NCBI GenBank assembly: GCA_030041545.1
Contig: JASHNQ010000072.1
Coordinates: 21,921 to 85,920 of the forward strand
Direction of reading: 5' to 3'
DNA length: 64,000 nucleotides
Origin: a candidate division FCPU426 bacterium
Lineage (GTDB): Bacteria; Oederibacteriota; Muellerivitia; Muellerivitales; Muellerivitaceae
Under the pieces are notes generated by a model. It made no database searches and was not told the origin of the DNA. It saw nothing but the letters and a program-made list of their open reading frames with translations. The first letter of the stretch is position 1. Each line of letters opens with the position of its first letter. This document shows, piece after piece, positions 45,808 to 54,964 of the stretch. Position numbers and translations under genes: made by a program.

Positions 45808-45905
45808 GCGTCACCCTCACGGAGGCCCACATGAGGGCGCCCGGGCAATCCACCAGCGCCATCGTCCTCCACCACCCGGATTGCGAGTATTTTGCGGTTA
45901 GGTGA
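45808..45905 (+). pseudogene. Displaced copy of the metH 3' end
   Basis: 98 bp, about 11 mismatches to 45020..45117; reads VTLTEAHMRAPGQSTSAIVLHHPDCEYFAVR-stop. Confidence 0.94.
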
Positions 45906-45980
45906 ACGATTTTACTGATTTGTTTAGGGCGACGTTAACTTTGTAATTTTTGAAAATCCATCTATAATTTAAGGCACTTT

Positions 45981-46727
45981 ATGCCCTCAGAGCACGTCAG
46001 GTACAAAAATCCCCCCATTATTGAAGCCGTTTTTGACATTAATGCGGAAGTATCGTCCCGTGACGACCTAAAAATTTTTGATGACTTTTATTCAAAAATT
46101 AAAGATCGGTTTCCGGAAAAGAATGAAAGTTTTGCGATTAAAAATTCTATTGGTTTTAAAGACGGCCAACTTACTCCCCCTGTTTCGGAGAAAGTGTTAA
46201 GGGGCTTCGTTTATCAAAATAAAAGCGATGCTAAAGTGGTTCAAGCGCGCTTTGATGGCTTTACATTTAATAAATTAAAGCCTTATTTTGATTTCGAAGA
46301 ACTAATAGAAGAAGCGAAACCTCTTTGGGAACTTTATAAAGTTGTTATAAATCCCATAAGGATTACGGCGATTTCTTTTAGGTATATCAATACAATTGTT
46401 TTGCCGCAGCCAGTTAATGAATTAAAGGAATATTTTTTGACTTACCCAGAAATTGGTGCTGGCATTCCCCAAAACATAAATAATTACTTTTATTCTTTTG
46501 AAATCGTAGACCCCAAAAGTGGTGCTATTGGCAATGTAATTCAAACTGTCGGAGAAGTAACACCTGAAACAGCTTCGGTGATTTTTGATATTACTGCACT
46601 TAAAAAAACAATGATAAATCCTAAGCAAGATCAAGAGATATGGACCATTGTAAAACAATTAAGAGAGTTTAAAAATTTGATATTTAATAACTCGTTGACC
46701 ACGAAGACAAAGGAGATGTTCCAATGA
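45981..46727 (+). CDS. TIGR04255 family protein
   Basis: VRYKNPPIIEAVFDINAEV..DGFTFNKLKPYFDFEELIEEAKPLWELYKVVINPIRITAISFRYINTI. Confidence 0.82.
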   Translation: MPSEHVRYKNPPIIEAVFDINAEVSSRDDLKIFDDFYSKIKDRFPEKNESFAIKNSIGFKDGQLTPPVSEKVLRGFVYQNKSDAKVVQARFDGFTFNKLKPYFDFEELIEEAKPLWELYKVVINPIRITAISFRYINTIVLPQPVNELKEYFLTYPEIGAGIPQNINNYFYSFEIVDPKSGAIGNVIQTVGEVTPETASVIFDITALKKTMINPKQDQEIWTIVKQLREFKNLIFNNSLTTKTKEMFQ

Positions 46728-47194
46728 ATATTACGACACAGAAATTTCATGGCGATTCTTTGGCCAAGACGTATTTGCCTTGGAATCTTTTAGGAACAGT
46801 TGTTTTCTCAAGGATTGGTGAATTGAGCCCAGTCGAAATTGAGATGCAAAAACTAGACGAAACGAGGAAAGTTTACTTCCAATCAGTTGTACGCCGTCTG
46901 GAAGACCCTTGTGTAACTTTTGATAATCTCGCTGATAAATGGGAGAGAGAAACGAAATTTTCTTCCTCGACTATTGAGATGGTATTAAACCCTTCCTATC
47001 AAAAAATAATCGCCATGGGCAAACAAGTTATTCCCTTTATCTTAAATAGGTTAAAAAGCAAGCCTGATCATTGGTTTTGGGCGCTTGAAATCATAAGCGA
47101 CCAGAATCCTGTACCTGAAAGTAAAAACGGAAATTTTAATGAAATGGTTGAGGCTTGGTTAGATTGGGGGAAGGTCAATGGATTCATTGAATGA
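46724..47194 (+). CDS. Conserved hypothetical protein (156 aa)
   Basis: NPSYQKIIAMGKQVIPFILNRLKSKPDHWFWALEIISDQNPVPESKNGNFNEMVEAWLDWGKVNG; ATGA overlaps with both neighbours. Confidence 0.8.
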   Translation: MNITTQKFHGDSLAKTYLPWNLLGTVVFSRIGELSPVEIEMQKLDETRKVYFQSVVRRLEDPCVTFDNLADKWERETKFSSSTIEMVLNPSYQKIIAMGKQVIPFILNRLKSKPDHWFWALEIISDQNPVPESKNGNFNEMVEAWLDWGKVNGFIE

Positions 47195-47640
47195 ATTTTG
47201 ATGAGATACTTGAAGTTCAACAGATCGAAGAAAAATTTCCAAAGCTGAAAAATAGTTGTGATTATAAAAGCCCAAGAGACCCATCTTACAATTGCATAGC
47301 TTGGGCGGCAGGTGATAATAGGAATTGGTGGGAACCCCTACGTTATTGGCTCAAGGGGGTGCCTAAAGAATATACAATTCAAGCTTTCACGGAGGCTTTT
47401 CGAAAAATTGGGTATGAAATTTGCGATTCGGAAATACATGAAGACGGTTATGAAAAAGTTGCAGTATTTATGCTTGATGGACACCCACCTAAATTCCACG
47501 CTGCTCGACAAGTGAATTCGGAAAAATGGGCGAGTAAGCTTGGACGGTCATTTGATATTGAACATAAATTAAGGGACTTAGAAGGATCCGAATATGGAAA
47601 AGTTCAAAATATCCTAAAAAGAAAAATTAAAAATCACTAA
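47191..47640 (+). CDS. DUF7689-like hypothetical protein
   Basis: PSYNCIAWAAGDNRNWWEPLRYWLKGVPKEYTIQAFTEAFRKIGYEICDSEIHEDGYEKVAVFML. Confidence 0.7.
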   Translation: MNFDEILEVQQIEEKFPKLKNSCDYKSPRDPSYNCIAWAAGDNRNWWEPLRYWLKGVPKEYTIQAFTEAFRKIGYEICDSEIHEDGYEKVAVFMLDGHPPKFHAARQVNSEKWASKLGRSFDIEHKLRDLEGSEYGKVQNILKRKIKNH

Positions 47641-47660
47641 TACAACCCTAAAAATTAATC

Positions 47661-47849
47661 ATGAATGTCTTTGCTTTTTACGAAACCGTTTCCCAAAACC
47701 AGGGAAAGCGTCATGGCGATCATTCCCGCCATAAGGCTTATTTGGATGCCTTTTTGGCCAGGAAGGAAATCCTCGTCATCGACCCCTTCGCCGATAGGGC
47801 AGGCTCCATGGGTGTCTTGAAAGGCCGCGCTTCCGCCAAAGCCGGTTGA
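47661..47849 (+). pseudogene. Possible truncated vapC-type remnant
   Basis: YLDAFLARKEILVIDPFADRAGSMGVLKGRASAKAG resembles the mid-part of VapC proteins; no N- or C-terminal catalytic parts. Confidence 0.3.
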
Positions 47850-48070
47850 CCGATAACTTGACTAATACTTGACTCATCATTAACCCAAAGATTGCCCGCC
47901 GACTACCTCCTCCAACAAACCCTTTCACCCTAAAGGCTTCTGGGGATACCTCCCGAAGTTACCTGGAAGGTGCCCTTTTATTGGCTCGTTTGTCATTAAT
48001 TGGAAGAATAGATCGCTGTCGGGCCTCCCTGCGCCTCCAGGCTTCAGGAGGCAGGCCGGGATGGACCTTG

Positions 48071-48093
48071 AATTAGTACGGATCGTACTAATT
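48071..48093. promoter_or_regulatory. Isolated palindrome, candidate operator
   Basis: AATTAGTACG-GAT-CGTACTAATT. Confidence 0.5.
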
Positions 48094-48439
48094 CGACCTC
48101 CCAAAGCCGGGGGTGGCCAGGCCATTCGATGCACTTCGCTTACTCAGAGCGAGCCGCTGGACATCCAAGGCCCGTCAGCCGGAGCGGGGAAGGTTGTTGG
48201 CCCCAAAACTTGCGCGGCGCAAGTCAAAAAATAAGGGGAATAATGAAATTTCCCAACAGATGGGGAATGTCACGGAAACCCTTAAAAAACGCATATCCGA
48301 AAACCCTGTAAAATGGCGGTTATCCTGGGGGACCCTGATGTTGAACCCCCAATGGCCTTTAGCCCTCGTCGCCGCCTTCGAGGGAGAGCGGTTCCTTGGC
48401 GGTAAGGTGAAGGCGCGGATTTCCGAAAAGGAGTTTTAA

Positions 48440-49255
48440 GTGAAAAAAGCCACTTTGTTTTGGATCCTCGTTTTTCTCTGTGGCTCCAGCAGTTATGCCG
48501 CCACCGACAAGGACACGATCGATTTTTTGAAAAAACTCGATAGCCATTATTATTGTTTGACGCGGGAAGGGCTCCTGGGCTTCCAGGCCGGGATCAAATG
48601 CTCCTTTTTTGATGATTATTTAAAGAAGTGCTTGGCGAAATACGGCCCCGACGATAAGAGGGTCCAGGAACTCGAAGAAATCCAATTTGTCCTTTCCTAC
48701 GCGGGGAAGGACAACTTGTCCTTTGAGGCGACTTCGGTTGAACCCAGCGGCGACCAGGCTTTCGACGCAATCGTCCAAAAAATGATCGGCATCGTCAAAG
48801 GGGCCTTCCAACAAAATATTTACCCCTGGCGCTCGAACGTTTTGGAGCCTGTTTTTGGGGCGGATGATTTCACGAATTATGACCTCCAGGTGAAGCCAAA
48901 AGGCGATGGGTTTATTATTTGGGCTACCGGGAACCAGCCCGTCACCGAGTACGCCGATCAACACTGGAAGATTTACGATATTGAGGCGGGCGATAAGGCG
49001 GCCGTTCGGTCCTGCAAGCTAAAATATGTGGACAGCCCCACGGGGATGATCTTAACCGAGACCACCTCGCAGATGCCCCAAGTATCCACCGAAATGGATT
49101 CCACGATGGAATATCAGTTGGTGGACGGGTTGATGATGCCCAAAAGAATGACCGTGCACATGAAAAAAAACGGAAACGCGGGCACGACTCATTTCGATAT
49201 GGTTTTTGAATTCGTGGATTATAGAATTGATAAAAGCCAGGCTGAAACGAAGTAG
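48440..49255 (+). CDS. Exported hypothetical protein
   Basis: Signal peptide MKKATLFWILVFLCGSSSYA; GTG start. Confidence 0.7.
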   Translation: MKKATLFWILVFLCGSSSYAATDKDTIDFLKKLDSHYYCLTREGLLGFQAGIKCSFFDDYLKKCLAKYGPDDKRVQELEEIQFVLSYAGKDNLSFEATSVEPSGDQAFDAIVQKMIGIVKGAFQQNIYPWRSNVLEPVFGADDFTNYDLQVKPKGDGFIIWATGNQPVTEYADQHWKIYDIEAGDKAAVRSCKLKYVDSPTGMILTETTSQMPQVSTEMDSTMEYQLVDGLMMPKRMTVHMKKNGNAGTTHFDMVFEFVDYRIDKSQAETK

Positions 49256-49276
49256 AACACATTTAAAGGAGTTCTT

Positions 49277-49849
49277 ATGCTTGGAAAAACAGCCGCTTGG
49301 ATGATTATTCTTTTGATCGGTTTTTTGTCCCCGTCCCTTGGCCTGGCCCAGACGGCCCAACCCACCACTGCCCCGGCGCCTGAGAAACGCCATCCCATTC
49401 TGATGCGTTGGAAAACCCTCCTGGGAATCCATTACTACTACTTGGGCGTGGATGTAAAAGGTTATGACGGCCTGAAAAACATCATCTCGCCCTTAAATGA
49501 TCCCGAAGCCAGCCGTTTGTTGACCAATTCCAGGGACGAGAACCAAACGGGCGCGATTTTTACGGTCGGGGGCCTGGCCATGATGGTGGGTGGGGTTGTC
49601 ATCGCGGGCGTGGACCCCAACGCCCAAAAAAATCCTGATGTTATTGACGGGCAGGAAACCGCCGGATTGGTGGTGTCAGCGGTTGGCTTGGTGGGGGCTG
49701 TGGTGGGGGCATTTAAAATCACCGACTCCAAGGCGGACGAGTTCAATGCGGTTCAGCGCTACAACGAGGTTGTCCACGGGGATGATCAAACCACCTGGAA
49801 CCTGCCCAAGCCGGGGTCCCAAACGGAATTATTAACGCTTAAGTTTTAA
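49277..49849 (+). CDS. Exported/membrane hypothetical protein
   Basis: Signal peptide plus two Gly-rich hydrophobic segments. Confidence 0.65.
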   Translation: MLGKTAAWMIILLIGFLSPSLGLAQTAQPTTAPAPEKRHPILMRWKTLLGIHYYYLGVDVKGYDGLKNIISPLNDPEASRLLTNSRDENQTGAIFTVGGLAMMVGGVVIAGVDPNAQKNPDVIDGQETAGLVVSAVGLVGAVVGAFKITDSKADEFNAVQRYNEVVHGDDQTTWNLPKPGSQTELLTLKF

Positions 49850-49952
49850 TTCCTAAATTCTTCCGCTGTTTTAACTGGAAGGCATGAAAACACGCAGTTA
49901 AATCCCATTTTTCGCATGCTTTTTCTAAAGGCCATTCCCTAAATTAACCCTC

Positions 49953-50558
49953 ATGGAAGAACAACCCCTCGACAAAACCGGCGCGGAATTCCCGGGCGTC
50001 GCCAAGGCCTCCTCCATTAGCCTGGCGCTGGACGATTACGAGGACCTTTTCTCCGACTTCGACCCCCGGCCCTACTCGGAGCGCAGCCTGTCGGAGGACT
50101 TCCTTTACGAGCTTCGGCGGGCCTCCCTGAATAAAGAGGAGAAGAGCCTGGTCTTGACCATGCTGCTTCCCAAGGAAAAGCGCAACGCGGCGAATGAGAA
50201 GACCATCCTGGAGCGCCTGCGCAGCCATTTCCGGCGGCACCACCGCCTGCTGGCGGAGAAGCAGCAAAAACGCCGGAGGACCGGCGCCTGGATGATCGCC
50301 CTGGGCATCGTCTTCATGTTCGTGGCCACCTATATCCTGGACGAGCTCAAGCAAAACCTTTTGACCGCCTTCGTGGTGGTGCTGCTGGAACCCGCCGGGT
50401 GGTTCACCTTTTGGGAGGGCCTGAGCCTCATCGTCTTCGCCGCCAAGGAGGAGGAGCCCGAACTGGTCTTCTACCGGAAAATGTCCGGGGCCAAGATCAA
50501 TTTCGCACCGGAACCGCCGCCCAAGGAAGCCGCCCCGCCCGCGGCACCCAAGGCCTGA
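49953..50558 (+). CDS. Membrane hypothetical protein
   Basis: RRTGAWMIALGIVFMFVATYIL; GC-rich codon usage. Confidence 0.65.
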   Translation: MEEQPLDKTGAEFPGVAKASSISLALDDYEDLFSDFDPRPYSERSLSEDFLYELRRASLNKEEKSLVLTMLLPKEKRNAANEKTILERLRSHFRRHHRLLAEKQQKRRRTGAWMIALGIVFMFVATYILDELKQNLLTAFVVVLLEPAGWFTFWEGLSLIVFAAKEEEPELVFYRKMSGAKINFAPEPPPKEAAPPAAPKA

Positions 50559-50606
50559 ACAGCGGGCTTTCCTTTCCGGGCCCTTTGCGTTAAAACCTTT
50601 CCCACT

Positions 50607-51416
50607 ATGGCCATCCCCTTTTTCCAAGTCGACGCTTTCGTCACGGGAAAGCCCTTCTCGGGCAATCCCGCGGGGGTCTGCGTGCTGCCGGGTCCGGTGG
50701 AGGAGGCCTGGATGCAGGGCCTGGCCCGTGAGATCAACCAGGCCGAAACAGCCTTTCTTTACCCGGAGAACGACGGTTACCGGCTCCGCTGGTTTTCGCC
50801 CGTCCTTGAAATCTCCCTTTGCGGCCACGCCACCCTGGCCAGCGCCCACGCCCTTTGGAGCGGGGGCTTTTTGGAGAAGGGAAAGGAAGCCCGGTTTTAC
50901 ACGAAGAGCGGGCCGCTCAAGGCCGCCTTAAGGGAAGGGCAGGTCGAATTGGATTTTCCTTCGCGGCCGGCGGCTCCGCATGAAAAGGTCGAGGGTTTGG
51001 AAGAAGCCCTGGGAACTTCCATCGCCAGCCTGGGCCGCGCCGGGGCTTACTTCATGGCGGAAGCGGCTTCCGCCGAGGCTGTCCGGCGGGCCCAGCCGGA
51101 TTTCAAGGCCATGGAATCCCTCCTCAAGGACCGGCAAATGATCGGAGCGGGCATTACGGCCGCCTCGGATGATCCGGCCTACGACTTTGTTTCCCGCTTT
51201 TTCGGGCCGATCGCGGGAATCCCGGAAGACCCGGTGACGGGTTCGGCCCATTGCACCTTCGGCCCCTTCTGGCAAAAGCGGCTCGGCAAGAATAGCTTCA
51301 AGGCCTACCAAGCCTCGCCCCGGGGCGGAATCCTGTCGGTGCGCTGCGAGGGGGACCGGGTTTACCTGGGCGGGGAGGCCCGGACAGTGGTGCGTGGGGA
51401 ATTAGCTTCGGTTTAG
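50607..51416 (+). CDS. PhzF family isomerase/epimerase
   Basis: FFQVDAFVTGKPFSGNPAGVCVL, EISLCGHATLASAHAL, EDPVTGSAHCTFGPFW. Confidence 0.93.
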   Translation: MAIPFFQVDAFVTGKPFSGNPAGVCVLPGPVEEAWMQGLAREINQAETAFLYPENDGYRLRWFSPVLEISLCGHATLASAHALWSGGFLEKGKEARFYTKSGPLKAALREGQVELDFPSRPAAPHEKVEGLEEALGTSIASLGRAGAYFMAEAASAEAVRRAQPDFKAMESLLKDRQMIGAGITAASDDPAYDFVSRFFGPIAGIPEDPVTGSAHCTFGPFWQKRLGKNSFKAYQASPRGGILSVRCEGDRVYLGGEARTVVRGELASV

Positions 51417-51432
51417 CGGTTCCTCATTTTGA

Positions 51433-51557
51433 AAAGGCATATTTAAACTGGGGTTGTCCTGGGGCTTTAGCCCCCAGGATGGTTGGCCGAATTCAGGCCA
51501 ACTACTTCAAGCCTGTCATAGTCGCCCGCCTATTCGGCGGGCATTCCTCGCAATGAC
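51433..51557 (+). repeat. MITE-like dispersed repeat, copy B (left end truncated)
   Basis: aaactggggttgtcctggggctttagcccccaggatggttggcc...tcctcgcaatgac. Confidence 0.85.
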
Positions 51558-51582
51558 AGAAAAATTAAAAAAGAGGATTGAA

Positions 51583-52029
51583 ATGACAGATTTAAAATCC
51601 ATCCTTGAAGAAAACAAGCAAGAGCGCGAAAGGCTCTTGAAGCTCATGTCGGGCCTGAAAGAGGCGGAGTTCGCCAAAAGGCTGCCCAACGGCTGGACCG
51701 TGGGCGTGACCCTGGCCCACCTGGCCTTTTGGGATTTTAGGCAGGCGTGGCTTTTGGAAAAGTGGCTTCGCGAGGGAGGGAAGGGCCCGGTGTTTCTCTT
51801 GGACGTGGATGCCATCAACGCCGCCCTGGCCAGCCTTTCGGCGGCCATCCCACGCGGGGAAGTCGTCCGGCTGACTCAAGAGGCCACCGAAAAGGCGGAC
51901 GGATTGGTGGCGGGAATGACCCAGGCTCAGGTGGACGAGTTCCTCAAGGTTGGATCGGAAAGATTCCTGCGCCGGTCGCTGCACCGCAAGGACCACTTGG
52001 ATAAGCTCGAAAAAGCGCTAAAAGGTTGA
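51583..52029 (+). CDS. DinB/mycothiol-transferase-like family protein
   Basis: LMSGLKEAEFAKRLPNGWTVGVTLAHLAFWDFRQAWLLEKW. Confidence 0.75.
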   Translation: MTDLKSILEENKQERERLLKLMSGLKEAEFAKRLPNGWTVGVTLAHLAFWDFRQAWLLEKWLREGGKGPVFLLDVDAINAALASLSAAIPRGEVVRLTQEATEKADGLVAGMTQAQVDEFLKVGSERFLRRSLHRKDHLDKLEKALKG

Positions 52030-52090
52030 ACCACGGAGTTCACGGAGCACACAGAGAAAGACATGTTAAAAGAGGTTTTGACAGAAGTCC

Positions 52091-52651
52091 TTACGAAGGG
52101 TTGGATTCGGACTCGAAGGCTTTCAAAATTTCCTGCGCGGGTTTCAAGGTGTTCCCCAGAATTTCCAAAATCTTCACGTTGTTCTTCCAAAGGTTGAGCT
52201 GGGCGATGCGCGGGTTCAACCCCGCGCTGGCGGCCAGGGTTTGGCTGGATTGGATCAGGTTGTTGGCGATCTGCCAATAGGCGTAAACTTCCGAGATTTT
52301 CTCGTTGACCGCCTGGTTTTCGTCCTTGTCCAGGTGCTCCAGCTTGAAAAACGTGGGGTTGGAGTAATAAACGGCGGTGGAAAGCGGCAGCTGGAACGTC
52401 TGGCGCATGTTGCGGTATTCCCCTTGGTGGTTCAGCACATCCTGGATGCGGCTGATGTTGAGTTGGACCTCGGTTTTCATGGCCAGGAGGCGGTAGGAAG
52501 CGGCCTTTTCCTGGGAAGTCAGGATGGCCTCCACGATCTGGCGGGCGCTGGAAATCTGGAACACCGCCACCACCACGCCGATGATGGTGAAGAGGTTGGT
52601 GAGGATCTGCAGGCTCAAGGCGTGCTTGTGGAGGAATTTCAAAAATTTCAT
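52091..52651 (-). CDS. Membrane-anchored hypothetical protein
   Basis: MKFLKFLHKHALSLQILTNLFTIIGVVVAVFQIS TM anchor. Confidence 0.7.
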   Translation of the reverse strand: MKFLKFLHKHALSLQILTNLFTIIGVVVAVFQISSARQIVEAILTSQEKAASYRLLAMKTEVQLNISRIQDVLNHQGEYRNMRQTFQLPLSTAVYYSNPTFFKLEHLDKDENQAVNEKISEVYAYWQIANNLIQSSQTLAASAGLNPRIAQLNLWKNNVKILEILGNTLKPAQEILKAFESESNPS

Positions 52652-52734
52652 GGTTCCGCTCCCCGGGGATGCCACATTCTAAAAGCGGCATGGCCGGGAA
52701 ACAATGAAGAAGAGGGAAGGGTGCTGTATCAATT

Positions 52735-52873
52735 TCATTTCAGCACGAACATCTAGACACCCCTCACCCTACCCTCTCCCCCAAGGGGCGAGGGTTTTTG
52801 TGTGGATTTCCCCCTCTCCCTTGAGGGGAGAGGGCGGGGTGAGGGTGAAGTTGGAGTTATTCATTCAAGCTGA
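52735..52873. repeat. Dispersed palindromic repeat (CCCTCTCCC family), copy 2, inverted relative to copy 1
   Basis: tttcatttcagcacgaacatctagacacccctcaccctaccctctcccccaaggggcgaggg...gagagggcggggtgagggtgaag. Confidence 0.85.
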
Positions 52874-52918
52874 GACACTACCGAGGGAAGGCACGGGTTT
52901 GGCCCGGTTTGGTTTATA

Positions 52919-54838
52919 ATGAAGGCAATGGAATCCCTGAAAACCTTCCTCCACCCCCGGACACTCCTGATTTTTCTCCTCATCCTTCCCGTGGCGGGTT
53001 GGGGCCAGGCCCCGTCAAACCCGGCGCTTTCGGCTACTCCTACCTCCACCGCCAGCTTCACCCCGACTTCAAGCCCCACCGTGACGCCCACTTCCACCCC
53101 CACCTCCCCCCCCACGCCCGCCGTTGACTATTCCAAAGCCATTGAGGACCTGGAAAAGTACATCCCCGACGAGATGGACAAGTACCACGTGAAGGGCATG
53201 AGCATCGCGCTGGTGGACGGGGACCGGGTTGTCTGGTCCAAGGGCTTCGGCTACGCCAACGAGGAAAAGAAAATCAAGGCCGACGGCGATACGCTGTACC
53301 ACCTGGGCGCGACGGCCAAAATCTTCACGGCCGCGGAGGTGCTGGGGCTGGCGGAAAAGGGGAGGATCGGCCTGGACCGGCCGATCCAAAAATACGTCCC
53401 GGGTTTTTCCATCCAAAGCCGCTTCCAGGACGCCAAGGAAGTCACGGTGCGCTCGCTTTTGGCCAACCATTCGGGACTGCCAGGCTTCTTCCTCAAGGGC
53501 ATCTGGGTGGACCACCCCGAGAGCTTGGAAGACTTCGTGGGGGAGCTTAAGGACGATTACCTGGTGGCGCCGCCCCAGACCCTCTACAAGTATTCCTACG
53601 TGGATTACGACCTCTTGGGCCGGATGGTGGAATTGAAGCGCAAGGAACCCTTCGCCCAGGCCGTGAAGGAGGATATCTTCGATCCGCTGGGCATGGATTC
53701 CTCCTCCTTCGACCATTCCTCGGATAACGACCCACGGCTGGCCCAGGGCTACCGCCACGGCGACCCGGTGAGCCTGATCCACCTGCGGGATGTACCGGCG
53801 GCCGGCATGGTTTCCTCGGCCAACGACCTCGCGCGGTTCCTCCAGTTCGTCCTGGGCGGCGGCGCCCTGGAGGGCGACCCACCCTTGGGGCCCCAGGCCC
53901 TGGCGTTGATGTTCACACCCGCCTACCCGGGCCTTCCGTGGGATTTCGGCCACGACGTGGGCCTAGGCTGGCAGCTTTCGGGCATCGACGTGAAGGGCGC
54001 CGAAGGCGTGGCCTGGCACGACGGCGAATACCCGCCCTACAATTCCCAAGTGGTGGCGCTTTACCGGCAGGGGCTGGGGATGGTTCTGCTTTCCAACTGC
54101 GCGGAAGGGGACGACCCGCAGGGCGACGTGACGGAGCGGGCCTTGAAACTGATGCTTCAAGCCAAATACGGCATCCCCGAGGATTTGGAGAAGAAAAAAA
54201 TCAAAATGCCCCCCACCGTCGAGGTGCCCCCGGAGGCCCTGAACAAGGCCACGGGATATTATTCGGCGCTGGGCCAGCTGATGAAAATCACGCGCAAGGA
54301 CGGCCACCTGGGCGCCGAGTGGGAAAACCATGATTTCGACCTGCTGCCCGTGGCCCAGGATACCTTCGTGCCCCATATCGTCTTCATCATCTTTCCCATC
54401 GACCTGCCCCAGTTTCCCCTCACCTTTTCAACGGTGGAAGGGCAACCCGCCGCGGTCTTGGGGGGCCTGACCTTCCCCGTGCCCCTGGAAGGGATCCAGC
54501 CCGTGGCGATCCCCCAAGCTTGGAGGGACCGGGAAGGGGACTACGAACTGGAAAACCCGGACGGGGTCTTCCAATTCAGCCGCATTTCGCTGGGGGAAAA
54601 GGAGGGTTTCCTGGTCGTGGACCTGAAGGTTTCCTTCCCGGCTTTCGACATCAAGAACCAGGAATTCAAGGTGGCCCTTTTGCCGCTTTCCGACGAGGAC
54701 GCGGTGATTCCGGGGCTTTTTTACGGGGACGGCGGGACGCTGCACGTGGCGCAGGACGAAAAGGGGGAGAAGGTCTTTTACTCGGGCTATTGGTTCAGGA
54801 AGAAGCCGGGAGCCGGAACCCCGGCGGCGAAAGAATAA
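52919..54838 (+). CDS. Serine hydrolase (class C beta-lactamase family)
   Basis: Signal peptide, Thr/Pro-rich linker, YSYVDYDLLGRMVE, VSSANDLARFLQFVLGG; SxxK not obvious in the expected position. Confidence 0.85.
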   Translation: MKAMESLKTFLHPRTLLIFLLILPVAGWGQAPSNPALSATPTSTASFTPTSSPTVTPTSTPTSPPTPAVDYSKAIEDLEKYIPDEMDKYHVKGMSIALVDGDRVVWSKGFGYANEEKKIKADGDTLYHLGATAKIFTAAEVLGLAEKGRIGLDRPIQKYVPGFSIQSRFQDAKEVTVRSLLANHSGLPGFFLKGIWVDHPESLEDFVGELKDDYLVAPPQTLYKYSYVDYDLLGRMVELKRKEPFAQAVKEDIFDPLGMDSSSFDHSSDNDPRLAQGYRHGDPVSLIHLRDVPAAGMVSSANDLARFLQFVLGGGALEGDPPLGPQALALMFTPAYPGLPWDFGHDVGLGWQLSGIDVKGAEGVAWHDGEYPPYNSQVVALYRQGLGMVLLSNCAEGDDPQGDVTERALKLMLQAKYGIPEDLEKKKIKMPPTVEVPPEALNKATGYYSALGQLMKITRKDGHLGAEWENHDFDLLPVAQDTFVPHIVFIIFPIDLPQFPLTFSTVEGQPAAVLGGLTFPVPLEGIQPVAIPQAWRDREGDYELENPDGVFQFSRISLGEKEGFLVVDLKVSFPAFDIKNQEFKVALLPLSDEDAVIPGLFYGDGGTLHVAQDEKGEKVFYSGYWFRKKPGAGTPAAKE

Positions 54839-54964
54839 AAAGGTTTGGAACCACCAAGGTCACCAAGAAAGACAAGACAAACAAGGATTAAAGTTCGAAA
54901 TTAAATATTTTGGGATGGTCATACGGAGGAATCCCCGGACGAGGGGCGTTCAAAACATGAAATT

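Noticed and set aside
45808-45905. Independent small ORF
   Set aside because: It is the duplicated end of metH, without its own start signal
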